From: CAZRRV01 sp964602735
GTDB taxonomy: Bacteria > Bacillota > Clostridia > Oscillospirales > Acutalibacteraceae
NCBI GenBank assembly: GCA_964602735.1
Contig: CAZRRV010000027.1
Coordinates: 1-20,272 of the forward strand
DNA: 20,272 nt
Reading direction: 5' to 3'
Below the pieces are notes generated by a model that worked only from the letters and a program-made list of their open reading frames with translations, made no database searches and was not told where the DNA came from. The position numbers and the translations under genes were made by a program. This document shows positions 8,607 through 16,183 of this stretch, piece after piece. Position 1 is the stretch's first letter. Each line of letters begins with the position of its first letter.

Positions 8607-9165
8607 TATCCAATTAAAAAGTTTACAATTATCCGCCCGCGGAGAATCGGCGCCCGTTAAAATCTTTCGCATCTCCGCTCCGTCCGCGCGAACGGGATAA
8701 ATCTGCCGACCGGCTTAAGGCGGTCATCTGCCGGGAAAGAAATACGGGGTGTGTCTGTTCCCCGGGCATGCCCGTATAACGCGTTGTTTTCTTAAAGTAT
8801 CGGTCAAACCGCCGAAAAACGCTTTGCTTCAATACTTTCGCGAACCGGCGCCGGTTCGCGCTGCGGCTCCGCCGCCCGTAAGACGCGGCACGGCTCGGAA
8901 TGTTATTGTCAATCCGCCGCCGGCCGCGGTTTTGCCCGCGCGGTTGGAATGTCGGCTAAAATTTCCGTCTGCCCCGGCGGGGGAGAAAAAACCGCCGTCA
9001 GGTCTGCACGGGGACGGGCGAATTTTTCTCTTAAACCGGCGCGGTCACGATCCGCCGCGGCGCACGGGCGTACCGTAAACCGCCGAAAGCAGCGCTCCCG
9101 CGCCCGGACCGTAAATCTTCCCGTAAACCGTCGGCGAATGCGCTTCCCGACCCGCCCGCTACGCG
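8607..9165. other. GC-rich non-coding region between ftsZ and mreB
   Basis: About 560 nt between the ftsZ terminator and the mreB promoter. Several open frames cross it on both strands, but none has a recognisable product or a convincing ribosome site, and their compositions (Arg, Pro, Ala rich) look like chance reading of GC-rich DNA. It holds a perfect 22-bp palindrome (8839-8860) and, next to it, a 7-bp inverted repeat (AAAGTAT 8794-8800 with ATACTTT 8832-8838). CGTAAACCG followed by CCG or TCG occurs twice, near 9072 and 9122. A degraded gene or small RNA is possible, but I cannot support either. Confidence 0.5.
8839..8860. repeat. Perfect 22-bp palindrome
   Basis: The half-site CGCGAACCGGC (8839-8849) is followed at once by its exact reverse complement (8850-8860). 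As RNA it could form a 9-bp stem with a GCGC loop. No T-run follows on either strand, so it is not an intrinsic terminator. It lies about 230 bp upstream of the mreB -35 box. A dyad binding site for a dimeric protein is one possibility. Confidence 0.6.
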
Positions 9166-9212
9166 CGTTGGAAAAGACAAAATAACGGGCACCCGCCGGA
9201 CAGCGGATGCCC
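9166..9212 (-). terminator. Rho-independent terminator after ftsZ
   Basis: A 10-bp stem (GGGCACCCGC 9187-9196 with GCGGATGCCC 9203-9212, one G-U pair in the transcript) surrounds a 6-nt loop. On the minus strand the hairpin is followed by GTTATTTTGTCTTTTCC, a T-rich tail. It begins about 20 nt past the ftsZ stop and should end the ftsZ transcript, separating it from mreB. Confidence 0.85.
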
Positions 9213-9232
9213 CGTAAGCACCGGAACCGCTG

Positions 9233-10294
9233 TCAGTTCCGGTTGAAAATTCCCAGAATATCCACGTCGTCGTCATCATCTTCCGACGGCTTGTTAATGT
9301 CTAAAATTTCATTCAGCTCGGCGTTTTCGGTCTTTTCTTTATCTTTCCCCAGGCCGGTGGCGATAACCGTAATGCGGATTTCGTCGTCCATCGTATCGTC
9401 GAACTGAACGCCCCAGATGATGTTCGCTTCCTGATTGGCTCTTTCGGCGATAATCGACGAGGCAAGTTCCGCCTCTTCCAGACCGATATCGGGTGACGCG
9501 GTAATACTGATGATAACACCCGAGGCGTTGTCCATTGAGGTTTCGATAAGCGGGCTGTGGATAGCCTCGTTCGCAGCGGTTTCTGCTTTGTCGCGGCCGC
9601 TCGCGGAGCCCACGCCCATATGCGCGTAACCGGCGTCTTTCATTATCGAGGTAACATCCGCGAAATCGAGGTTTATCACCGCCGTGGTGTTGATAAGTTC
9701 GGCGATGCTTTGAACGCCCTTGCGCAGAACATCATCGGCAATCTGAAAGGCGTTTATAAGCGTTATCTTCTGTTCGGAGACAAGTTTCAGCCTTTCGTTC
9801 GGGATAACCACCAGGCTGTCGACATGTTCGCGCAACGCGGCAATTCCGACTTCCGCCTGATCCATTCTGCGCTTGCCCTCAAACGCGAAAGGCTTTGTGA
9901 CTATGCCTACGGTCAGAATCCCCATTTCTTTGGCTATCTGCGCCACAATCGGGGCGGCTCCCGTTCCGGTTCCTCCGCCCATTCCGGCCGTTACGAATAC
10001 CATATCGGTCCCGCGGAGAGCGGCGGAAATCTCCTCTTTCGATTCCTCGGCGGCTTTCTGCCCCCTCTCCGGGCTTGCTCCGGCTCCCTGCCCTTTGGTA
10101 AGTTTTTCACCGATTTGGATTTTTTCGCCGGCCTGCGATTTCAAAAGCGCGGCTTTGTCGGTGTTTATCGCCACAAATTCCGATCCGCGAACCCCGGCTT
10201 CAATCATGCGGTTGACCGCGTTGCCGCCGCCGCCGCCTACTCCTATTACCTTAATTGTAACCACATTGGCCTGAGTACTTTCGTCAAACGCCAT
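9233..10294 (-). CDS. ftsZ: Cell division GTPase FtsZ
   Basis: Tubulin homologue that assembles the cytokinetic Z-ring. The 353 residues contain the GTP-binding signature GGGTGTG (107-113 region; run starts at 106) and the T7 loop NLDFADV (208-214), with the catalytic Asp pair D210 and D213. After the globular core (to about 316) comes a short linker with a run of acidic residues (338-343). The tail, DVDILGIFNRN, ends the protein as a variant of the conserved C-terminal peptide that binds FtsA, SepF or ZapA-like partners. A GGAGGG site precedes the ATG. The gene has its own promoter and terminator, so it can be expressed apart from the upstream dcw genes. No ftsA or sepF is adjacent. Confidence 0.99.
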   Translation of the reverse strand: MAFDESTQANVVTIKVIGVGGGGGNAVNRMIEAGVRGSEFVAINTDKAALLKSQAGEKIQIGEKLTKGQGAGASPERGQKAAEESKEEISAALRGTDMVFVTAGMGGGTGTGAAPIVAQIAKEMGILTVGIVTKPFAFEGKRRMDQAEVGIAALREHVDSLVVIPNERLKLVSEQKITLINAFQIADDVLRKGVQSIAELINTTAVINLDFADVTSIMKDAGYAHMGVGSASGRDKAETAANEAIHSPLIETSMDNASGVIISITASPDIGLEEAELASSIIAERANQEANIIWGVQFDDTMDDEIRITVIATGLGKDKEKTENAELNEILDINKPSEDDDDDVDILGIFNRN

Positions 10295-10340
10295 AAAACA
10301 ATCCCTCCAAAATTATATCCGAGCCGATTTTGATTTATAT

Positions 10341-10379
10341 TTTCACTTACAGAAACAGTTTAGCACGAAATAAGTGAAA
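10341..10379. promoter_or_regulatory. Inverted repeat over the ftsZ promoter (putative operator)
   Basis: TTTCACTTA (10341-10349) and TAAGTGAAA (10371-10379) are perfect 9-bp inverted arms with centres 30 bp apart, about three helical turns. One arm covers the predicted transcription start and the other lies in the -35/-10 spacer of the ftsZ promoter. The loop of 21 nt and lack of a T-run argue against a terminator for ftsQ. Binding by an unknown regulator is inference. Confidence 0.45.
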
Positions 10380-10385
10380 TTTCAA
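10357..10385 (-). promoter_or_regulatory. Sigma-A-type promoter of ftsZ
   Basis: On the minus strand, TTGAAA (10380-10385) and TAAACT (10357-10362) are 17 nt apart in an A/T-rich gap of 127 nt between ftsQ and ftsZ. The start point would be near 10350, giving a leader of about 56 nt. The -35 box matches at five of six positions and the -10 box at four of six. The gap between otherwise tightly packed genes supports a real promoter. Confidence 0.6.
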
Positions 10386-10421
10386 TATTTTTTATACGAT
10401 TTTGCTTTTTTTGTTGCAAAT

Positions 10422-11201
10422 TTACGCGGTGTCGTTTTTCACCATGTAACTCGCTTTTTTGTTTTCTGGCGTCCATGCCGAAAAATCGATGGTTCCCGAC
10501 TCTTCGTCCGGTATGTCTTTCAGTATTTTCGCCGCCATACGCATTTTCGCCCCGTAGGTTCCCGGTTCGCCGAGACGTACCGTTATGCCGTCCGCTGTCG
10601 TAAATTCGCAGCCGTTCAGCGTGTTGAAATCCGCCTCTTTTACGGGGATTTTGTATTCTTCGGCTGCCTCACGCAGTTCGTTGAATGCTCCTTTTTGCGA
10701 CTCGAGCTCGAATTTAACTTTATTTTGCGGCTCGCATTTTATGTTTTTTATATTGTAGACGGGAAGATTTTCCTTCGGGTGCGACACGATTTCAAGCACC
10801 GTCGTATCGCCGGCGGCAACCGCGTATTCGTCTCCCGTTCTGAATTGTATCGCCGCGGCCCGGCTTTTTATTTTCAGGGTTAGTTTGCCGGAAAGCGAAT
10901 ATCCGTAGGATACGCTCTCGATGTAGGGAAAACTCTTCAGCAGTCTGCCCTTGCTTCCGTTAAACAGCGTCGGAATGAATTTATCGCCGCTTTTTATGCC
11001 GAGCTTTGAGATTATCTGTTCGTCCCGGTATATGCTTTTTCCGCTCACCTCGACGGATTTTACGGGGAAAAACACGGTAACCGAAAGTATCGCGACGACC
11101 GCAACGGGAACAATAATAAGGAAAGCAATAAAGCCTTTCCTTAAACGGCGTTTCCTTTTCCTGCGCCGCGCCCGTTTTATGTTTCTGTCGTTCGCCGTCA
11201 T
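10422..11201 (-). CDS. ftsQ: Cell division protein FtsQ/DivIB
   Basis: Bitopic divisome protein that, with FtsL and a FtsB/DivIC partner, activates septal peptidoglycan synthesis. The 259 residues show a very basic cytoplasmic tail (about 6-22), one transmembrane helix (about 23-45), and a POTRA domain (about 46-113) beginning VKSVEVSGKSIYRDEQI, followed by the FtsQ/DivIB beta domain. Its ATG overlaps the murG stop by four bases, so translation is probably coupled. It is the last gene of the first dcw unit; the ftsZ promoter lies downstream. The low conservation of the C-terminal half is normal for the family. Confidence 0.95.
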   Translation of the reverse strand: MTANDRNIKRARRRKRKRRLRKGFIAFLIIVPVAVVAILSVTVFFPVKSVEVSGKSIYRDEQIISKLGIKSGDKFIPTLFNGSKGRLLKSFPYIESVSYGYSLSGKLTLKIKSRAAAIQFRTGDEYAVAAGDTTVLEIVSHPKENLPVYNIKNIKCEPQNKVKFELESQKGAFNELREAAEEYKIPVKEADFNTLNGCEFTTADGITVRLGEPGTYGAKMRMAAKILKDIPDEESGTIDFSAWTPENKKASYMVKNDTA

Positions 11202-12340
11202 TTTCCGTCACCCCGTTTTTTTCCGTTGTCGCAAAGGGAATAAATCACATCGGCTATCCGCCGGTTGGCGTCGCTAATCGAGAGAGATTTCGCCCTGTTT
11301 TCCATATCCGATCGCCTGTCACCGTCGGTCAAAATCGCCGACGCCTTTTCGGCAAGCGCGTCGCCGCTCAGATCCTTCTCCTCAAGCAGTACCGCCGCTC
11401 CCCGCTGCGACAGTGTGAGCGCGTTGCGGTACTGGTGGTTCTCGGCAACATAAGGGGAGGGGATAAGTATCGATGCCTTTCCGCAGCACGTCAGTTCGCT
11501 TAATGTTATGGCGCCGGCGCGGCAGATTACCAGATCCGCCGCCGGCAGCAGCAGATCCATATTGTCGATATACCGCGTAAGATGCAGCAGGGGGCTGTTT
11601 ATATCAACATTGCTTTCCTTAAGCATATCCAGCATGGGCTCGTAACCGCTTTTCCCGGTCGCGTGGAAGAAGTGAAAATCCCCCGACTTAAGCCCCCATT
11701 TAAGCAGCCCGCAGACGGCCTCGTTTATCGGGCGGGCGCCGAGACTGCCGCCGAACGAAAGCACCGCCGGCCGGGAATCGAGACCGAGAATTTTTCTGGC
11801 TTCGGCTTTTGTGTACCTGAAAAGCGACGGCCGCACGGGATTCCCGGTAATAACGGGCGCGTTTTTCGGCTTTATGTACCGCTTGGCGTCGGGCATCGCC
11901 AGCATTACCGCGTCGACATTCGGGGCAAGCAGTTTCGTCGTAACGCCGGGGAAAGCATTCTGTTCGTGAATTGCGGTTTTAATTCCCGCTTTTACCGCCG
12001 CGTGAACCACGGGGCCGCTCACATAGCCGCCGGTTCCCACAACAATATCGGGCTCGGTTTCCGCCAGTATTTTTTCGGCGTCGGAGGTGGCGCGAAACAC
12101 CCGGTATATGTTTTTAACATTCTCGCCGATGTTTTTCAATGTCGTTTTTCGCTGGAATCCGCGTATGTCGACCGTATAAAACGGATAGCCGGCTTCTTTA
12201 ACCAGCCTGCTTTCGAGCCCGCGTTCGGTTCCTATATAGAAAATTTTTATGTCGGGCTGCCGTTCTTTCATATAATCCGCTACGGCGAGAGCGGGGTTGA
12301 TATGCCCGGCGGTGCCTCCGCCGGCGAAAAGGATTCTCAT
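11198..12340 (-). CDS. murG: Lipid II synthase MurG (UDP-GlcNAc transferase)
   Basis: Peripheral membrane GT-B enzyme (GT28). It adds GlcNAc from UDP-GlcNAc to lipid I on the inner face of the membrane to make lipid II. The 380 residues carry GGGTAGH (7-13), HEQN (125-128), the second-domain loop GGSLGA (197-202), RAGAITLSE (274-282) and ENHQ (300-303), all conserved substrate-site signatures of MurG. The length is slightly above the usual 355-365 because of a basic C-terminal tail. It overlaps ftsW and ftsQ by four bases each, an arrangement implying coupled translation. Confidence 0.98.
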   Translation of the reverse strand: MRILFAGGGTAGHINPALAVADYMKERQPDIKIFYIGTERGLESRLVKEAGYPFYTVDIRGFQRKTTLKNIGENVKNIYRVFRATSDAEKILAETEPDIVVGTGGYVSGPVVHAAVKAGIKTAIHEQNAFPGVTTKLLAPNVDAVMLAMPDAKRYIKPKNAPVITGNPVRPSLFRYTKAEARKILGLDSRPAVLSFGGSLGARPINEAVCGLLKWGLKSGDFHFFHATGKSGYEPMLDMLKESNVDINSPLLHLTRYIDNMDLLLPAADLVICRAGAITLSELTCCGKASILIPSPYVAENHQYRNALTLSQRGAAVLLEEKDLSGDALAEKASAILTDGDRRSDMENRAKSLSISDANRRIADVIYSLCDNGKKRGDGK

Positions 12341-13629
12341 GCGCTGTCCACCCCGCGTTTGCCCCTGTACGGGGGTTTGTTTTCGGCGTAATGTTTCGGC
12401 GCCGGGTTGCGCTGCGGCTCACCTCGGCGTTCTCCGCCGTTTTCGCCGCCCTCCCGCGCGTCGGTCCGCCGGGCTTTATCGGCCTGGTCCGCCCCCCGCG
12501 ATACCGACAGAACGATCCCCATTTCCGCGAGCAGCAACAGCAGCGAGGTTCCGCCGTAGCTGAAAAACGGCAGACTGATGCCGGTGTTCGGAACAAAATT
12601 CGTCACAACCAGTATGTTAAGCGCCGCCTGAAGACCGACCTGAAAAGTAAGCCCCAGGGCAAGCAGGCCGGAAAATTTGTCCTGCGCGTGCATCGCTATG
12701 CGTATACCGCGCCACACCAACAGGCAGAACAGCAGAACTATGGCGAGAGCGCCTATCAGCCCCAGCTCTTCGCATACAATCGAGAATATAAAATCGTTGT
12801 GAGGCTCGGGTACCCAGAATTTCTGCCTCGACTGTCCTATACCGCGGCCGAACAGTCCTCCCGAACCGACGGCGAGCAGCGACTGAATCGTCTGGTAGCC
12901 ACCGCCGAGCGGAGTGGCCCACGGATCAAGCCACGATTCCAGCTTGTCCGCCACATAGCCGATTTTGCCGCTCGCCATTACAATAACCGCTCCCGCGGCA
13001 AGGATTCCCCCGCCGGCTATAATATATATAAGCCTTATTCCGCCCACGAGCAGCATAACCAGACCGATCGCCACCAGAATAATCGTCGCGGAAAGGTGCG
13101 GCTCCTTAAACACAAGCAGGGTTGGAACGGCTATCAGCACGGCGGGAATAACCACCCCCCGCACGGGTGATTTCATCTGCGAGGAATGAGACGAGATATA
13201 TGCCGCGAGGAAGAGTATCAGCGCGAATTTTGCCAGTTCCGAAGGCTGGAAACTCACGGAACCTATAACCATCCAGCGTTTGACATCGGTGCCGGGCATC
13301 ATAGGCTCCGAAATCAGCAGAAAAGCGAGCAGGCCGAGCGACAGAACATAAATCAGCCACGCGAATTTTTTTAATACGCGGCAGTTTAACTTTGAAATAC
13401 CCAGCATCAGCCCCACGCCGAGCACGGCGAGTATGCCCTGCCTTAACACAAATCTGTAACTGTTGCCGTACCGCGAGCGGGCGTAAGCGTAACTGGCGGA
13501 AAACAGCATAATAAGCCCTACGACCAGCAGGATCAGTACAAGCGACAGAAAAGTAATGTCGATTTTTCCGGCCTGGCCAAGCGAAAATTTTTTTTTCTCT
13601 TTCCGCCGTCTGGTCTGACTTGCCGCCAA
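12337..13629 (-). CDS. ftsW: SEDS glycosyltransferase FtsW/SpoVE
   Basis: SEDS-family peptidoglycan polymerase that makes septal glycan strands from lipid II with the class B PBP encoded upstream. The 430 residues hold about ten membrane segments, RWMVIGSVSFQPSELAK (118-134), PEPHNDFIFS (274-283) with the likely catalytic D279, and PNTGISLPFFSYGGTS (347-362). The cytoplasmic C-terminal tail (about 380-430) is long and rich in Arg, Glu and Gly. The start is TTG with GGAGGG 8 nt upstream; an overlapping GTG seven bases earlier is out of frame. FtsW and sporulation SpoVE cannot be told apart by sequence alone. It follows mraY directly, with no murD between them. Confidence 0.97.
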   Translation of the reverse strand: MAASQTRRRKEKKKFSLGQAGKIDITFLSLVLILLVVGLIMLFSASYAYARSRYGNSYRFVLRQGILAVLGVGLMLGISKLNCRVLKKFAWLIYVLSLGLLAFLLISEPMMPGTDVKRWMVIGSVSFQPSELAKFALILFLAAYISSHSSQMKSPVRGVVIPAVLIAVPTLLVFKEPHLSATIILVAIGLVMLLVGGIRLIYIIAGGGILAAGAVIVMASGKIGYVADKLESWLDPWATPLGGGYQTIQSLLAVGSGGLFGRGIGQSRQKFWVPEPHNDFIFSIVCEELGLIGALAIVLLFCLLVWRGIRIAMHAQDKFSGLLALGLTFQVGLQAALNILVVTNFVPNTGISLPFFSYGGTSLLLLLAEMGIVLSVSRGADQADKARRTDAREGGENGGERRGEPQRNPAPKHYAENKPPYRGKRGVDSA

Positions 13630-13677
13630 TGCTCACACCCTCCTTTCACAAACGGATAACGAATTATGCGGGCCGTT

Positions 13678-14697
13678 TCAGCAAAACACGAACAGCAGCA
13701 TTGCCGCCAGCCCTCCGAGCAGCGTGACCGCCGAGAATACGGCTACGATTTTGTTCTCGCTCCACCCGCAAAGTTCGAAGTGGTGGTGGATCGGGCTCAT
13801 CTTAAACAGGCGTTTTTTTGTTTTTTTGTAATACAAAACCTGCAGGATGACCGAGAACGCCTCGATAATGTAAATTACGCCCGCGAACAGCAGCAGAACG
13901 GGTTTCCCGGTGCCGAACGCCACGCCGACCGTCAGCCCGCCCAAAAACAGCGACCCGGTGTCGCCCATGAAAACTTTGGCGGGGTGCATGTTCCAGATAA
14001 GAAAACCGAGGCAGGACCCGGAGGCTGCCGCCGCCAGCAGTTCGTTGCCGAACCTGCCCGAAAGCGCCGACACGAGAGCGAAAACGAAAAACACGACGGC
14101 GCTCACCGAGGCCCCGAGGCCGTCGATACCGTCGGTTAAATTAACGGCGTTTACGAATCCGTAGATGAAAACAAGCGCGATCGGCCAGAAAATCAAACCC
14201 CAGCCGTGCAGAACATCAACATTGCCAATCCACGGCAGCCAGGTGGAATCAAGCCCCCCGAGGCGCAGCGTAAACAGATAAACCGCCGAGGTCAGCAACT
14301 GCAGCACCGATTTTTGTATAACGGTAAGCCCCAGGTTCCTCTTTTTTACCACTTTTATGTAATCGTCCAGAAATCCGATAAGTCCCATGCACAGCGCAAG
14401 TCCCACCGCGGCGAAATAAGCCGTGGCGGGCATACCGAAGCGCATTTCCCCGGCGAGCCTGCCGCCGGCGAGAGCGTCGATTCCGAACACCGCGAACGAA
14501 AGCAGCAGAATGGGGATCGCGAAGATTATCCCCCCCATTGTGGGGGTGCCCTCTTTCGATTTATGCCATGACGGTCCGATGTTCAGTATCGTCTGCCCGA
14601 ATTTAAGCTTCTTCAGGAACGGGATCATGGGGAACCCAAGCAGAAAAGTAAACAGGAAACCGGCTATCGCGGCAAACGAAACAGTAATATAATTCAT
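13678..14697 (-). CDS. mraY: Phospho-MurNAc-pentapeptide translocase MraY
   Basis: Integral membrane enzyme that transfers phospho-MurNAc-pentapeptide to undecaprenyl phosphate, making lipid I. The 339 residues show about ten transmembrane helices and the catalytic motifs DDY (111-113), NLTDGIDGL (186-194, with D189 and D192), FMGDTGSL (243-250, D246) and the HHH loop (304-306). I start at ATG 14697, where the hydrophobic first helix begins and AGGTGA precedes; an upstream in-frame extension of 32 residues is basic and unlike MraY. It sits between murE and ftsW, and murF and murD, common neighbours, are missing. Confidence 0.98.
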   Translation of the reverse strand: MNYITVSFAAIAGFLFTFLLGFPMIPFLKKLKFGQTILNIGPSWHKSKEGTPTMGGIIFAIPILLLSFAVFGIDALAGGRLAGEMRFGMPATAYFAAVGLALCMGLIGFLDDYIKVVKKRNLGLTVIQKSVLQLLTSAVYLFTLRLGGLDSTWLPWIGNVDVLHGWGLIFWPIALVFIYGFVNAVNLTDGIDGLGASVSAVVFFVFALVSALSGRFGNELLAAAASGSCLGFLIWNMHPAKVFMGDTGSLFLGGLTVGVAFGTGKPVLLLFAGVIYIIEAFSVILQVLYYKKTKKRLFKMSPIHHHFELCGWSENKIVAVFSAVTLLGGLAAMLLFVFC

Positions 14698-14737
14698 TCG
14701 GCAGTCACCTTTCCCGATTTCCGCATTCTTTTTTCGG

Positions 14738-16171
14738 TTAAACCCGCGCGGGGAGTTTTTCCAGCGCCAGGCGCACTTTCTCCCTCTCGTCAAAAGCGAT
14801 TGTTCGGTCTGAGAATATCTGGTAATTTTCGTGTCCTTTTCCGGCCAGAAGCACGATCTCGCCGGGAACGGCGTGCGATACGGCGTAATTTATGGCGTCG
14901 GTTCGATCGGGAACGGTTACATACGCCGTTTTCGTATCTTTAAGTCCGGCCGTTATATCATCGATAATCGCCTGCGGATCCTCGCCGCGCGGATTGTCGC
15001 TCGTTATTATCAGGAAATCCGCGAGAGCCGCGCACACTTTGGCCATAATCGGGCGCTTTGTTTTATCCCGATCCCCTCCGCACCCGAAGAGCACCGTAAG
15101 TTTTGCAGGCCGGCATTCTTTGAGCGCCGTCAGAATTTTCTCGAGTCCGTCGGGGGTATGGGCGTAATCAATAACCACGCTGAAATCGCGCCCGGTGGGA
15201 ACCGTTTCCGCCCTGCCCGGAACTCCCGGCATATCCGACAGCGCACTGCAGATTGTATTGATCCCGATCCCCGCCTTTACCGCCGCCGCGGCCGCGCACA
15301 TCGCGTTGTAAACCGAAAATTTTCCCGGCATCTTCAGCCGCACCCTGCCGATAAGCGAGTAGCCGACAAAATCGAAGACCGCTCCTTTAAGCGATAAATC
15401 GACGCTTTTGGCGGAATAATCGGCGTTGTCGTCGCTCAGGGAATAGGTTACGACCGGGCATTTAAGACCCTCGCTTAATTGCGGATACCACGGATCGTCA
15501 TAATTCATAACGGCGAGATCGGCCGCCTTAAACAGGCTTTTTTTCGCCTCCATATAATTTTGCATGGTTTTATGGTAATCGAGGTGATCCTGCGTTAAAT
15601 TCGTAAAAAGCGCCATCGCGAAGCGTAGACCGTAAACCCTTTTCTGATCGAGCGCGTGCGACGAAACCTCCATAACCGCCGTATCGCACCCCGATTCGAC
15701 CATTTGCGCGAAAAGGCCGTTTAACTCGTAAGGGTCGGGGGTGGTGTTCTTGGCGGGAATCTCGCGGTCGCCTATCATGTTTTTGATTGTTCCCACAAGA
15801 CCGACTTTATGCCCCGCCGCCTCCAGAATCGCTTTCAGCATATACGCGACGGTTGTTTTCCCGTTTGTGCCGGTAATGCCGATAAGGCGGAGCCTGTCGG
15901 CGGGGCGCCCGAAACGCGCGGCGCACATTTCGGCGTAGGCCGCCCGGGTGTCGGCTACGATAATCTGCCTGTCGAGGCCGAGATCTTTCCGGCAGATTAT
16001 CACCGCGGCGCCCTTTTCGAGAGCGTCGGCGGCGTAACGGTGGCCGTCATGAGCCGAGCCTTCGATGCAGACAAAAGCGTAACCTTCCCGCACTTTTCTC
16101 GAATCGTTTGTAATATCGGTTATTTCCGTATCGCCGAAAGCGCCGACATTCAAAAGCGTTTTTAATTTCAT
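14738..16171 (-). CDS. murE: UDP-MurNAc-tripeptide synthetase MurE (meso-DAP type)
   Basis: Cytoplasmic ATP-dependent ligase adding the third stem-peptide residue to UDP-MurNAc-L-Ala-D-Glu. In the 477 residues, GITGTNGKTT (98-107) is the ATP loop, K210 in YMEAKKSLF is the lysine that is carbamylated in the family, DNPR (392-395) is the motif of meso-diaminopimelate-adding enzymes, and GKGHE (444-448) is conserved. meso-DAP is therefore the expected third residue; this is the best chemical clue to the wall type here. A strong GGGAGGT site precedes the ATG, 12 nt after the upstream PBP gene. The next ligase, MurF, is not adjacent. Confidence 0.98.
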   Translation of the reverse strand: MKLKTLLNVGAFGDTEITDITNDSRKVREGYAFVCIEGSAHDGHRYAADALEKGAAVIICRKDLGLDRQIIVADTRAAYAEMCAARFGRPADRLRLIGITGTNGKTTVAYMLKAILEAAGHKVGLVGTIKNMIGDREIPAKNTTPDPYELNGLFAQMVESGCDTAVMEVSSHALDQKRVYGLRFAMALFTNLTQDHLDYHKTMQNYMEAKKSLFKAADLAVMNYDDPWYPQLSEGLKCPVVTYSLSDDNADYSAKSVDLSLKGAVFDFVGYSLIGRVRLKMPGKFSVYNAMCAAAAAVKAGIGINTICSALSDMPGVPGRAETVPTGRDFSVVIDYAHTPDGLEKILTALKECRPAKLTVLFGCGGDRDKTKRPIMAKVCAALADFLIITSDNPRGEDPQAIIDDITAGLKDTKTAYVTVPDRTDAINYAVSHAVPGEIVLLAGKGHENYQIFSDRTIAFDEREKVRLALEKLPARV

Positions 16172-16183
16172 AACGGCACCTCC

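Noticed and set aside
8629..9279. Small open frames on both strands between mreB and ftsZ
   Set aside because: They lack plausible ribosome sites and recognisable motifs, overlap one another, and cross the terminator or the ftsZ end; they look like chance frames in GC-rich DNA.
12391..13170. 259-codon plus-strand frame antisense to ftsW
   Set aside because: Composition is Arg, Gln and His rich without motifs, and it mirrors the codon bias of ftsW on the other strand.
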